Shown here piece by piece: positions 43,543-54,073 of a stretch of DNA of 64,000 bases; positions within the stretch are counted from its first letter, which is position 1; every line of letters starts with the position of its first letter. Made by a program: the position numbers and the translations under genes. The DNA comes from Lasiosphaeris hirsuta (taxonomy: Eukaryota > Ascomycota > Sordariomycetes > Sordariales > Lasiosphaeriaceae), in contig JAUKUA010000002.1 of the NCBI GenBank assembly GCA_030549175.1, forward strand, positions 5,084,001 to 5,148,000. The letters run 5' to 3'. Below the pieces are notes generated by a model, which had not been told where the DNA came from, ran no database searches, and saw only the letters and a program-made list of their open reading frames with translations.

Positions 43543-44215
43543 TCATGGCCGCCCGAAGCCCCCAGGAGCTCTCGATCGATGACCGTCCAGCTCGTTCCGC
43601 TTGTCGAGGTCGTACTCATTTCGATACCCTTTGCCAGAACTGTCAAACTTGGTACTTCTTCGCTTCTCCGTCGCTTTTTTCCCTTCCTCGTCATCGCCGG
43701 ACGCTGATGATACGCTGGGGGGCGAGATCTCAATCGTGGGTTGGTCCTTTTGTTGTGCTGCTGACTCTGCTTTTGACAATGACTTGGTGGCAACTGCAGG
43801 CGTCGTTAGGGAATTCAAGCAGCCGCGGAAAAAGGTACTTACAAATTTTAAGCGCAAGCGGAAAGTTCAGAATATCTTGGATAAGTGCGTTCATATCTCT
43901 TGGCCTCACCGTGTTATCACGTAGATAGCCCGTGTCCGTATGAAGCAGGCCAGAAAGCTCCGCGTCGTTGAAACCGCTGTACCGTTCTCCAGGGTTCTGG
44001 GACAGAAAGGCAAAATTGACACGCCAACACTTCTCAAGTTTTTTTATGTACTGGAGCCGTTCTTCCATCTCGTCGATAGGTAGGAGTTCAGCAGCGCTCT
44101 GCTGCTCGGGCAACTTGTCGAAGTTGTCCAGGACGCGTCGCAATTGGTGTAAGAAACTTGGAGTGGCCGAGTCGAAATGAGAGAGTGACGAGATCTGGGA
44201 GGTTGTCAGCGACGA
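43543..44215 (-). pseudogene. HNH-endonuclease family protein, copy D (truncated)
   Basis: SFLHQLRRVLDNFDKLPEQQ and AAELLPIDEMEERLQYIKKL match the shared helical motif. NALIQDILNFPLALKI precedes an intron (donor GTAAGT near 43839, branch CTAAC, acceptor CAG near 43798) in the family position. Exon 2: ATKSLSKAESAAQQKDQP, EKRRSTKFDSSGKGYRNEYD, LDKRNELDG, then TGA at 43543. An overlapping frame shows RELLGASGGHDIISV, where the HNH core should begin, and then all similarity ends. So D lost its nuclease core. The start codon is not clear. Confidence 0.62.
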
Positions 44216-45346
44216 CGAAATCTATGCCGTGCTTGACGAAAGAAAATCGGGGCGCTAAACAGCTAATGCAAGGAGCAGACGCTGATGGCGAGAGCGTGGG
44301 GACGGAGTTTACGCGGGGCAAGGTTTGCACGGGGCAGACTCCCCCCCCCCCCCCCCCGAACATTATTTTCCAAGGACGCCCTGACCAATCACGTCGCAGT
44401 ATTGGCCACCACCTCGGGAAACGTCCGGCCAGGAAGCTCTCCCTCTCCAAGGTTGAGGATCTTGGAGCGGCCCTTCCGATATCCTCATCTTCAACGATGC
44501 AGCCGAAGCTATCTTGATAGCGCGTCACACCTCGCCACGGGACTGCGCCTTGCCGCTGCCGGCTGAGGTGGGCATGAGGCACCTTCTCAAGAATCCGTTA
44601 TAGTATACTTGTCTCTTTTATCTGGAAGATTATATATAATATATAAGAATACCAAGGTACCTGGGGATCTATTCTAGCCGCCTATCGGTCCCGAACTGCC
44701 TATCTCTCACGTCCTATAAATCCGTGGCTTAAGCCAGGTAAAAAGTCAAACCATCTCCTTACAGTCCACGGCCGGTATTGGTACTCACCCCATACAGCTT
44801 AAGCGGCATGGTGTTCATTGCTACAAAGGTCCCCTCACGTCCTTGGTACTTACGTCGGCCACGAGGCTACTAGCTCATGGTTAGTGCCCAAGTCATAGCG
44901 ACGGTTCCCTTGGTGACTCATGGATACCCTGTGGGCCCGGTCGCGACCACCTGTCACCACTGAAGCTAGACTCGGGAGAAGGTCGGCCTTCGGCTCTGCC
45001 AAATGGGTGACTGCGATAGCTAGATCATTGCTGACTCGAAAGACCAGCTGTCTAGCCTTTGACGATCTCTGCGGTCCTGGCCACGATGCTGAGGTTGTTT
45101 GGCTCGTCCATGACAAATCTGAAGTCTGCTGACATCGCCTGACGTGGCCTGCCCCACTCGGAGCTGTTTCCGAATGGTGTTGATATTTTCCCAGTGTCCA
45201 TTGCGGGTCCTCTAGGCCAAGAGGGTGATTCACCTTGTTGACCTTAGGTGAGTTCAGCAGTGTGACACGGGCCGCCTCTCCAAGATAAACCTGCTGATTT
45301 CTTTACGAAGCCAATCGGGCTTTTCCGCAATAGGATACCCGCGCCG
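44216..45346. other. Debris with C17 run
   Basis: C17 at 44341-44357. An AT-rich patch lies at about 44625-44650. Segment 45205-45265 resembles 24178-24243. No gene recognised. Confidence 0.35.
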
Positions 45347-45537
45347 ATGGCCACGAGAGGTGCGAGAGAAAGAAGATACAAAAAACACGAGCGCCAGGTG
45401 CGCTTCGCAACAAAGAAGACCCTGCCTACAATAGAGGAGCGAATTGCGGAATTGGAAAGGCGATTGGGCTCGCCACTAGCGACTCCAATCAAGGATACAT
45501 ACCCATCTCAACGCCCTACCTTTGAGCCAGCACCCAG
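45347..45537 (+). pseudogene. Basic/coiled N-terminal fragment, unknown
   Basis: ATG 45347: MATRGARERRYKKHERQVRF, then TIEERIAELERRLGSP, a plausible basic plus coiled N-terminus. The frame then runs antisense through the LINE fragment at 45538-45670, so this looks like a gene interrupted by that insertion. Confidence 0.35.
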
Positions 45538-45680
45538 TTATCGGAGCTCGTTGAGTGCTTGTGTAGCTTCGACTAGGATGTATTGCCCGGATGGGCGGTT
45601 GAGGTTCCGGATCGCCTGGATGGCGGCTTGTTTGTCGGTAAATATGGCCTATTTGACCGGGGTGTAGTGCCTATTGCGTG
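45538..45680 (-). pseudogene. LINE (Tad-like) RNase H fragment
   Basis: Minus strand: [28 protein letters not shown] then [31 protein letters not shown] is the RNase H segment of Tad1-type non-LTR retrotransposons. Only about 45 codons are recognisable. Confidence 0.65.
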
Positions 45681-47349
45681 TGCGTTGAGCACGAGTTGCA
45701 GTGGGCAATCACACTGATCCCAATTCTGGGCCACTGAGCCCCAAGGGGCAGAGACACTAACAGCTTCGGCCAGAATGGTTTGAAAAATTCTCGTCACATG
45801 CTATGATTGCTAGGAAGGAGTTCCCCCCCCCCCCCCCCAACCCCTCCTTGACGTATCCGTTTGTCGAGCAGTTCCACCCCCAAATGGTTCCCTCCATACT
45901 CCGAGTAGGCTGCATCGAACTTGTCGACCAGAAAGTGACTCTGTCACAACACACCTTTCATATGTCCAGTAGGTGATATGTCAGTCTGTAACTTCGGATC
46001 GACCAAGTCCAAATGGGATGCTGAACAGCGGTGGAGCAGCCGCGAAGCTGTCCTCTGTCGATTCTCCTTGGAATGAGCTGTGATTGGCATGTGTTGCGAA
46101 GATGTCTGCTACATCGGCTGGGTCGGGCATCTCGGACGGCGTTGGACGAATATATTCGGCCCTTCCCTGGAGCGCTGTTTCTCAAAGGGGGGTTGGAATG
46201 AATTGCTACAGATTGAAAACGGTGCCGTATCTGATGGACATTCCTCCTGAGGTGGAGCGGACGACAGAGTTTGATGTCCAGTCTGTTGGAAATTTGGTTC
46301 GCGTCTTTTTGGTAGGGCGAGGTAATCCGACCCCGTCGTCCTGACTCTCTTCAGGGCTTGATTTGCACTTTTTCGTGGGTGCCTCTTCGACGCTGCGAAA
46401 GACGACTGGAATTACAACGAAATGGCGCCTGTCGGTTGTCGATGTGGCTCCGCCAGTGGCTCCGCCAATCCCCCTCGTTCGTTATCCAACAGCTGCAGAG
46501 AGGAAGCAAAATTTTGGCAAAGCCACAATTGTGGGCAAGACAGAGCAATGGAAAGTGGTGATGGATTGGTGGTGTTGCGGGCCAGGATTTCCTGGGCCTG
46601 CAACAGCTATCTAGGTGTGGCCCAAAGGCACTATTTAGCTAAGGCGAGGCGGCGAAAAGAATGTTTCTACAGGGTGGCGAGGATTTGCTCTTCTGAAAGG
46701 GATGAGAAAAGGGAGTTTTGATACAGGTTTTTAGCAGAGGCAGGAGCAAGGGGCTGAGGAAGAATAAGTCTGCCTCAATATCTGGGAACTGTGTCTCGGC
46801 AGCTTCTCCACCATTCGCTTCTACCAAGTTTGCACGTCCGGATTCGCTATTGCTGGGTACATGCGTGCCTATCATGGCCAGGGACCTACCCCGCAGTGAA
46901 CGCGGGTGCTATCTATGGACTGCCACCAAACCTATCAGGGACCTCATATCCTTGTCGAACGAGCGTACATCACTCATCATCTAGTCAGCTTCGACGACGG
47001 GGTGTTAAAGTGGAAAGGGTGCCCGCTATCCCCGATGCCAGGTTCAGTGCTTTTATTAGTACGCTCAAGTTGTATCATCTGCGACTACGTGTCTCTAATC
47101 TCTACCATGCCTAGTCTGTTAGGTAGTGCTACGGCGACAAGCGTGTGTAGGCCACCCTGGACTCGTCCAGTTCATGGTCACACCACAAGTTATGAAAGTC
47201 TTTTGTTTCATGTCAATAATGGCAACCCTGTGGTTACCGTACCGTTAACCTTGTAGTGCCTGACGATACCATCTCCTGCCGTGGTCTTTGCCGTCCTCTG
47301 AGGTGGGACTAGATTAGTTCCAACAACACCTCGTCCAGGGTACGTCCCG
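45681..47349. other. Debris with C16 run; no gene recognised
   Basis: C16 at 45823-45838. About 46536-46600 (GACAGAGCAATGGAAAGTGG...) resembles 28196-28260. Frames such as 46084-46344 and 46906-47256 have protein-like words (YQGPHILVERAYITHHLVSF) but no recognised family. Confidence 0.3.
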
Positions 47350-48178
47350 TCATCATTTTCCCAGGTCCAAACTCGCTACCCTGGCCGATCTAGAGAACGC
47401 TCTACACGACTATGCGGCCCAAGCTAGCTTCGGTATCTGCAAGTTGCGGTCCTCTAAAAAGCTCAAGGGTGTGGGCTTCCCCACGCGCGTTGAATCCGGC
47501 TGTTTGGAGGGAAAGATTCGGCCCTCTGAGGCACAGTCGCGGCTCACGTCGACTGGCAAAAAAAAAAAAAAAAAGGCTGCACTTGGCAGGTAGTGGCAAG
47601 GGCCCTGGCATGCAATCAACGGCAATGGACCCCTGGAGATTCGTGATGGTTGCGATTCACACAACCACCGGGCTACAGCCTACCATACGCTGAAGCACAG
47701 GGTTCACAGATGAACACAAGGCATTCATCACCACCTGCATCACACGGCCAATGATTCCGAGTCGCGAGATAGCCAAGCATCTCCGGGAGCGCTTTCCAGG
47801 CATCATTTTCACTACCCGACAGTTAAAGAAGCTCCGCCACAGACTCAAGAAGGCAACCCATAAAGGATACACACCTTTCCAGGCTACAATGGCTCTTCTT
47901 GATACCCGCGGCATTACCTATGAAGTCAAATGGGAGGATCCTGATACAAAGACCAAACCAACAGGCCTATTCTGGTCTCCTAGCTGGTCAGGAGAAGAGT
48001 GGCGCTTACATCCCTGGATCTAGATGTATGATAGCATATACCAAACTAATAACAAGGGCCTACTCTTCTGCCAGATTATATCCGTCAACAACAATTGCGG
48101 ATGGCCTTTAGCTGCGGATTCGGCCTGATCGACAACGAGCGCCAAGATGGCTTTAACTAGCTGATGCAACAAGTCAAC
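47350..48178 (+). pseudogene. Mutator-like (MULE) transposase fragment 2
   Basis: Segments in order: LATLADLENALHDYAAQASF, GICKLRSSK, EGKIRPSEAQSRLTST, then a poly-A tract (about 47560-47576) that breaks the frame. After it come ALACNQRQWTLEIRDG-like codons, ATAYHTLKHRVHR, and the long clean frame MIPSREIAKHLRERFPGIIF, TTRQLKKLRHRLKKA, GYTPFQATMALLDTRGITYE. A TAG (48021) is followed by MYDSIYQTNNKGL, a shift, FSCGFGLIDNERQDGFN, TAG (48158, TGG expected) and LMQQVN. This is the N-terminal and early DDE portion of a fungal MULE transposase, RIP-mutated. Confidence 0.75.
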
Positions 48179-48326
48179 CACCCCGTCGTCAACAACTGGA
48201 AGCCGTCCAGAGGATTCAGGGGCTTAAGTAGGCATCTTGGCCTGCATGGATTTTATCGCCGAATCGAGCGATTCGGAGCGTTTGGAGCGTTTGCAGCGAT
48301 TTAAATCGCTATTGTAGTTATAGTTG
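48179..48326. other. No gene recognised
   Basis: Contains a short run of GATTCGGAGCGTTTGGAGCG-type repeats (48268-48300). Confidence 0.3.
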
Positions 48327-48383
48327 TAATGCTTCATCCTTGCTGTGATTATCCATGGCCTTGGTGACCACGTCTGAACTCAT
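48327..48383 (-). pseudogene. Coiled-coil gene, copy 3: start-codon remnant
   Basis: ATG 48383: MSSDVVTKAMDNHSKDEAL, whose first ten codons match copy 2 (MSSDVAIRAF) with a similar 5' flank (TTTCCGTG, AAGTGTGGGGAG). Everything after is lost. Confidence 0.5.
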
Positions 48384-49008
48384 TTCCGTGTGGTTTGGGA
48401 AAAGTGTGGGGAGCATTGGGCAGGCAATTTATTAATTACATGACTTGGCCGGGGGGGTCTTGAGCATACAATCGACGGCTTCATCGAGATATTCACATGC
48501 ACACGGCGCATTGAAGCCCAGACTGCATCACACACAGAGCATCCAAGCGTGTCCCGCCAACAGTATATCTCGCTAGAACTAAATGAGTGTATTTCCTGTC
48601 CATCGCCCACATGACTTATCCTACGAATACAAGATGCTACAAAATACTAAAATGCCAACTTTGCTGTCCATTTTCCCATGAGATGGTTGCAACCTCATGG
48701 CTGCAAGTGTGCCGAGGCGTCGTGGGCAAACCGAGACCAGACTACAAAGCACCCTCCCTCCCCGCTTCCGAGAGACTTTTCCCAGATAGAAATAGAGCAA
48801 AATGGGCCCTCACTATGCAAGTGGGAGGGGCCAGGTTTTTGGGACTGTAGGAGAGGCTAGGCTTTCCTGCTCCAGTACCTAAGGCCCTTTTTTTTTTTTT
48901 TTGGCCACCTGCGCCTCACAGCGACCAACCAGCTAGCCCAAGACCCAGCAGATAGAAGCAGCCCGGCCAGAGTTGCAGTCAGCTCCAGCAGGAGCCAAAA
49001 TCGGTTGG
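48384..49008. other. Debris with poly-T tract
   Basis: T15 at 48888-48902. No gene recognised. Confidence 0.4.
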
Positions 49009-51246
49009 TTATGCGTTGCCATCCGACAGGACCAAGCTTACGGCCCTCATCTCGTTGGCAAACACGGCACTCCACTCAGCCGGGTTCTGAAGGCCACGGC
49101 CACCGGTCCCGGTCCCGTTCCCGTTCCCGCTCTCTTCCCACTCTGGGATCTCCTCATCTGCCTCGTCGCATGTTTCCTTGCGCTTCCGTCCCGCTCTTTG
49201 ACCGCTGCCAACTGCCGAACCGTCGTGAGGCATGGCCGCCACATCATCAGGACCAGCCCCCCTCGGGGCGGCGAGCAGCAGGGCCCGCTCAAAGTCAATG
49301 AGCATGACGTTCTCCGTCTCGGGGTTGTACAGCATGTTGGGGGTCCGCACGTCTTGGTGGGCGACGCCTCGGTCGTGTACGGCCCGCAATGCGCGCAGCG
49401 TCTTTGATTCAAACATTTGTCTTGATGGCCAGCGGCTTGGTTGCTTGGCTATGGTCTCCGGCCGCCGCCGCCGCCCTCCTCAATGCGGCCCGGCAGTGAA
49501 CGACAAAGCCGGCCCAGGAGAGAAAGGTCATGTGGATAATGTAGACGCGGTAGTCGTAGTAGTAGATCTGGTCAATGAGGCGTAGGTCGATGGCGCCTAG
49601 AAACACGGGCACCGTGACGCCCTGGAGTGGCTGGAGCCGCGCGTACACATCGGCCTCGTGTTCGAGGTCGCGGACAAAGGCACTTACCGTGCCCTTGGCG
49701 ACAAATGTGTAGCCAAAGCCCAGGAGCGTTACCCGGAAGAGCACGCCCCACGCACCACTGTGTCCGAGCGGCGTGATGCCGTCGTCTAGCGACATGCTGA
49801 GCTGGTCCCGGAGAAGGTGGAGAAATGTGGCGTGGCTCATGGGGTGGCTGTCATGTCCGTTTCTGCCCTTGTTCTGTTTGTCATGTAGATGTACATTTGG
49901 GCATGCCGGGTCGAGAAAGGTACCCCGAACAAGTCCGAGAAAGCATTTTTGCGTACAGAACTGCGGCTGACACTCCCTGCGGTATCGGCTTGTTGTAGTC
50001 GGGAGGTGTAGGTATGTGAACCTTGCGGCGGATCGGGTACGGGGGCCGGTCCATGCCCGCGTATGTAGTGGGCTCCTGGGCGCGTGAAGGCGAGATACTG
50101 ACCGACGGCAGTACACATGGCGGCCTGGTTGGTGTGGGCGGCTACCTCGGCACCGCGCCCGGCGAGGTGGTAGTACAGCGTCGCGGGATCTTGCCAGTCG
50201 ATGCGGAGGAAGACGATAGCCACACCCGTGATGAGTAAGCCGTACTCGAGGCCTCCCTCAATCATGTAGTGGTACGTCTGCGAGAGGGCCGACGCCGTGA
50301 ACAGATCGGCGTAGTACTGGAATTTGGTATCCGGGTCGGCGTTGGCAGGGAGCTTCCGGCTGACAACCTCGCTGGGGATGTGCATGGGCTGCAGGCCGAG
50401 GCGGAGGTGCGCGGCCGTCAGCTTGTGTGGGGGCTCGTACTCGCAGATGTAGATCATGGCGCGGTATTCCGAGTCGTCGTCGTCGTCGTCGTCGCTACCG
50501 CCGCCGCCGCCGCCGTCATCAGCAGCCACCTGGCCTTGGTCTTGGCGGCCTTAGCGGCCTTCCTGGTAGATGCAGATCTGATCGGGCCGTAACCGGTTGA
50601 GGTCTGGCCCGCGGGGCGTCTCGAGCTGTGTCCCGTGGCCAGACGCTGCTGCCGCCGCCTGTTCGGCCTCGGCATGGACAACCTCGTCGGACAGATTGCT
50701 CAGGGCAAATGGGTGGTTCTCAAAGATTATAGCACCGCCTATGCCAAAATGGCGGTGGATGATATGGTCTGTAGCCTGCTCCTTGAAGTGCTTCAGGACT
50801 TCCCGGACGGGATCCTCGACGCTAAAGTGGAGAATGTGCTCGAGTGTCTTTTCATCGCCAATCGGTCGTTCGTAGATCTGACGCCCCAGTCCGGCTGAAA
50901 ACGCCTTTGCCCAGAAAACGCTGTCTTGTAGCGATGGTGGGAAGGCCTCATGCACGATACCGGCAACCTCGCGCTGCTGCTCGATGAAATTAGCCCAAGG
51001 CTTGAGGTTGCCGGGACACTTTTTGTCATACGGGCGGGGAATGAACCCCCGTGTGGTCTGACGGTTGTCTGTCTGGACCCTCAGCTGGGAAAAGATGAGT
51101 TCGTGGCAGTCGATGAGGAATTCGGATAGAGTTGTTGAGCGTGTCTTCTCCTCCAACTTGTCATTATCTTCCTTCAACTTGCCGTTCTTTTGAATGGCCT
51201 CGGCTAGAAGCTTCCGCAGCTCCTCCTTGGTGAGCGATTGCGCCAT
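49009..51246 (-). pseudogene. Fungal kinase-like protein with HQD/DFE motifs (broken)
   Basis: ATG 51246: MAQSLTKEELRKLLAEAIQK with a coiled start. Then STTLSEFLIDCHELIFSQLR, QTDNRQTTRGFIPRPYDKKC, KPWANFIEQQREVAGIVHE, and a stop at 50551. The next frame gives EYRAMIYICEYEPPHKLTAA, YHYMIEGGLEYGLLITGVAI, DWQDPATLYYHLAGRGAEVA. A shift near 50100 leads to FCTQKCFLGLVRGTFLDPAC, GAWGVLFRVTLLGFGYTFVA then KGT (candidate ATP-site Lys) and DLEHEADVYARL. The last frame has AVHDRGVAHQDVRTPNMLY and VMLIDFERALLL, equivalents of HRD and DFG but reading HQD and DFE. Two or more frame breaks plus a stop. A kinase-fold protein of the large fungal-specific class; activity doubtful even when intact. Confidence 0.72.
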
Positions 51247-51507
51247 TGTGCGCTTGTCTGTTCCTCAACTTGTCGGCGTGTTGATCGGTCCGATAGGCGC
51301 GTTACGCTTTCTGTGCGATCCGTTGCTCAGCCTCGGCTAGACGGTTTAGCAGATCCTCGTTGGCGAGCGGTTGCTGAGGGTTAAGCTAGCAAAGAGAAGG
51401 ATCAGAATCAACATATTACATGGCGATACAGACTGTATTATACATACCTCGTTCTGGCGACCCGACGACCGGACCCTGGTGTTGGTAATGGGCGGTGGAA
51501 AAGGAGA

Positions 51508-51830
51508 CGCTGGAGGATAGCTGTGAAAACTGTGAGAATCCAGCTATGAATGCTGAGAATACAGCTGTGCTGAGAGGATAGCTGTGAATACCGTGAGAAT
51601 CCAGCTTTGGATGTTGAGAGGATAACTGCGAATGCTGAGAATCCAACTTGTGAATGCTGTGAGAATCCAGCTGTGAATGCTGGGAGGATAGCTGTGAATG
51701 CTGAGAATCCAACTGTGAATGCCGTAAGAATCCAGCTGTGAATTCTGAGAGGATAGCTGTGCTGAGAGGAGAGCTGTGAATGCTGAGAATCCAGCTGTGA
51801 ATGCTATGGGTAGATAGCTGTGAAGGGAGA
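51508..51830. repeat. About 20-bp minisatellite, roughly 15 imperfect units
   Basis: Plus-strand units such as GAATCCAGCTGTGAATGCTG and GAGGATAGCTGTGAATGCTG alternate irregularly with small length changes. The minus strand stays open for about 100-138 codons and would encode a Ser/Gln/His-rich repeat (SQHSQLDS). Confidence 0.85.
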
Positions 51831-52749
51831 GTCGGGAATCGCCCGCACGACGCTGCCCTCTTAAAGAGTCCGGGTCGCCTAGGTACCAGTCATTACCACC
51901 TTTCGCACTGAGTCTCAATCTATTGGGAGCAGGTAAGACTCTACACAAACAATCAAACAATCATGAGAGAGATAAGGCCTGGTCTTTTTTGGACCCCACA
52001 CTAACACGTCACTGTCATCCAAAACATCAAACCTTTCGCATCAAACGCAGGACCTCTCTACAATTGCAGTTGCCAAGACAGAGTTCCGACACCTCGGGTA
52101 CATAGTCTTTGACTCCCAACAATGATCAGGGTGCAAAAAAATGCAATCAATGTGCGAGCTTTCTATCAACGCACAGGTATACACGACCATCAAAAACACA
52201 GTCTCCTTCCACGAGCTTCCACGACACAAACATCCCTTTCACTCCTCAACAATGGTAGGCCCCTAGCCGGAGCTCCCCGTCATTGCTGCTCTTCCGAATC
52301 ATCAGGTCTGTCAATGCCGTCAATGCCGAAGAACAGCAAATCGGGCAGCTCAGGGTTGCGCTCTGCTTTGCTGGTGGCTGCAGGGGGTGAAATGTCGGGG
52401 CCCAGAGGGAGATGGGCAATGCTTCGGCCGTAGATGGGGGGTCAGGAAACATGATCCTGCAGAGAACGTTGCTAATCATCCATCTCCTCGTTCGTATGGA
52501 CCTTCCACTATTTGAAAGAACGCGTCAAGGGCCTATCAGACCTTTGAGCAACTTTTCATTGTATGTTGCTAGCGTCTCTCCCGTTTGTCATGCGGCTTCA
52601 TGTGTTTTATCTTCTTGGCGACAAAAGCCTGGATTTCCTCCTTTGGGACCCCCCCCCCCCCCTTCACAAGCTCATTCCAGCCTGGAGTGCTGGCGGATTA
52701 TTAGCTGCGTGCAGGGGAAGTTGTTAGGGGATTGAATGAACCCCCAAAG
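51831..52749. other. Debris with C14 run
   Basis: C14 at 52649-52662. A minus-strand stretch near 52270-52400 reads DISPPAATSKAERNPELPDL but is not recognised. Confidence 0.3.
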
Positions 52750-53600
52750 GACTATGATGAACCACATCGTCCCATCCTTTCTACATCGTTTGATGAGCAT
52801 CGACTCCTTGCCCTCGTGCCCGGGCATAGATAGCATCCTCATCCTCGTCCAGGACACGCTGGAACATGTCCAAATGGCGGAAGAATCTGTGTCTTCCATC
52901 TCGCTGGAAAAGTCCCACATGTGGGGCCTCTCCAAGAGGAGTCACCAAGGCGCCGTGGCGAGAAGCTGAGCTGGGCCGGCGCATGAGAGAACTCTTGGTC
53001 GATAACTCCAGTGGTTTTCCAATCCGGATGAATTCTTGCAACGATAAATGGGCCTAGGTCGAGTGGGTTCTCACCAGCGTGGCCCTAGGCCGTGATCTCG
53101 GGGACCGGCATGTTATGTGGCAACCTCGCCGGCGACTTTCTCGTCGCGGTGCGCTTGACTGGTTCTACCGAGCAGTGGAAGGCGAATGATCCATTTCTCG
53201 CCCTTGTCCAAAACCACAATACGACACAGATAATATGAAGTGCCTTTTTCTTCAAGTTGACAAGGCAGCCGCTCTGGGTAGACTGGTAGGGCGGCCAGCA
53301 CATTCAATTCAACTTTGAGCGGTACAATTTCTGCTTGTCATTCAGTCATCACAAACACCACAGCTTCTGCTGGATTAAAACACAGTTTACAGTACAAAAC
53401 CCGCCCCCGCTTGATGGCCACCGGATATGACAGCCAAGGGTTAGACGGTCGCTGACATGAATGCACCCTGCGTCCACCGTCGCCAAAGCACAACACCCGG
53501 ATACTTTGGGGCATCGAAGCCAGGGAATATTGTTGAACCATATTACAAAAGTTCGCCCCATCAAAAGAAAAACGATCAAGTAGTTTAGGGAACAAAAAAA
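52750..53600 (-). pseudogene. Phosphotransferase (APH-type) family gene, broken
   Basis: Minus pieces: FDGANFCNMVQQYSLAS, a stop, then LPVYPERLPCQLEEKGTSYY and LCRIVVLDKGEKWIIRLPLL then GRTSQAHRDEKVAGEVAT. This is the N-lobe of fungal APH/choline-kinase-like proteins (G...W.VRLP..GR......K...EVA). A frameshift follows, then MPVPEITA, AGENPLDLGPFIVARI (the nucleotide-lobe linker) and DQEFSHAPAQ. Further frames give LDMFQRVLDEDEDAIYARAR and KDGTMWFIIVLWGFIQSPNN. The catalytic HGD/D loop is not recognisable. Many stops. Substrate unknown. Confidence 0.5.
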
Positions 53601-54073
53601 CTCATGGCCTTTTCCTAGCACTCCTTGACGTTCCCAGACGTCTCATAAAGCATAACCCTCTTACTTCCAGCAATCCCATACCGCGACCACACGGGTAAAG
53701 CAAAGAGAAATTTTTTTTTTTCGGATGGACAGGTGGAAAACCGTAATGCGGCGATGGCCACGCCTCGTTGGCGGCTCGGGTGATTAGTGTATACAGAGAG
53801 GCTGCTGTGTAGAGCAGTGCCGCGTCGGATACCCGGTTGCAGCAGCTGACTGACAGTGGAGATGAGAATCGAGAATCATCAACGTCATAAGAAATCCGTA
53901 GCGTATAGCTGGTGTATTCGTGACATGGAACTCCAAATGCAAATATGGTCCTTGTAGCGACAGGGGAGAAAGGGAAAAAGACAGACGCCATGTTGGAAAT
54001 GGCAATCTATTGACTGGTATTCAAGGGAAAAAAAAAAAAAAAAATTTAATGAATGTGAAGCGGACAAAGCCGA
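53601..54073. other. 3' flank of the apsA gene
   Basis: T-rich and A-rich tracts (T12 near 53709-53720, A17 at about 54029-54045). The A17, which reads as poly-T on the apsA strand, is 30 bp past the stop codon and may lie in the 3' UTR. No gene. Confidence 0.35.

Noticed and set aside
47560..47576. Poly-A tract as a retrotransposon tail
   Set aside because: MULE transposase codons continue on both sides, so it is an expansion within a DNA-transposon relic.
49832..50529. Separate gene (230 codons, minus) inside the kinase-like locus
   Set aside because: Its start region continues the upstream frame after a stop, and its content is the expected middle of the same kinase-like protein; the Asp and Gly runs are a linker.
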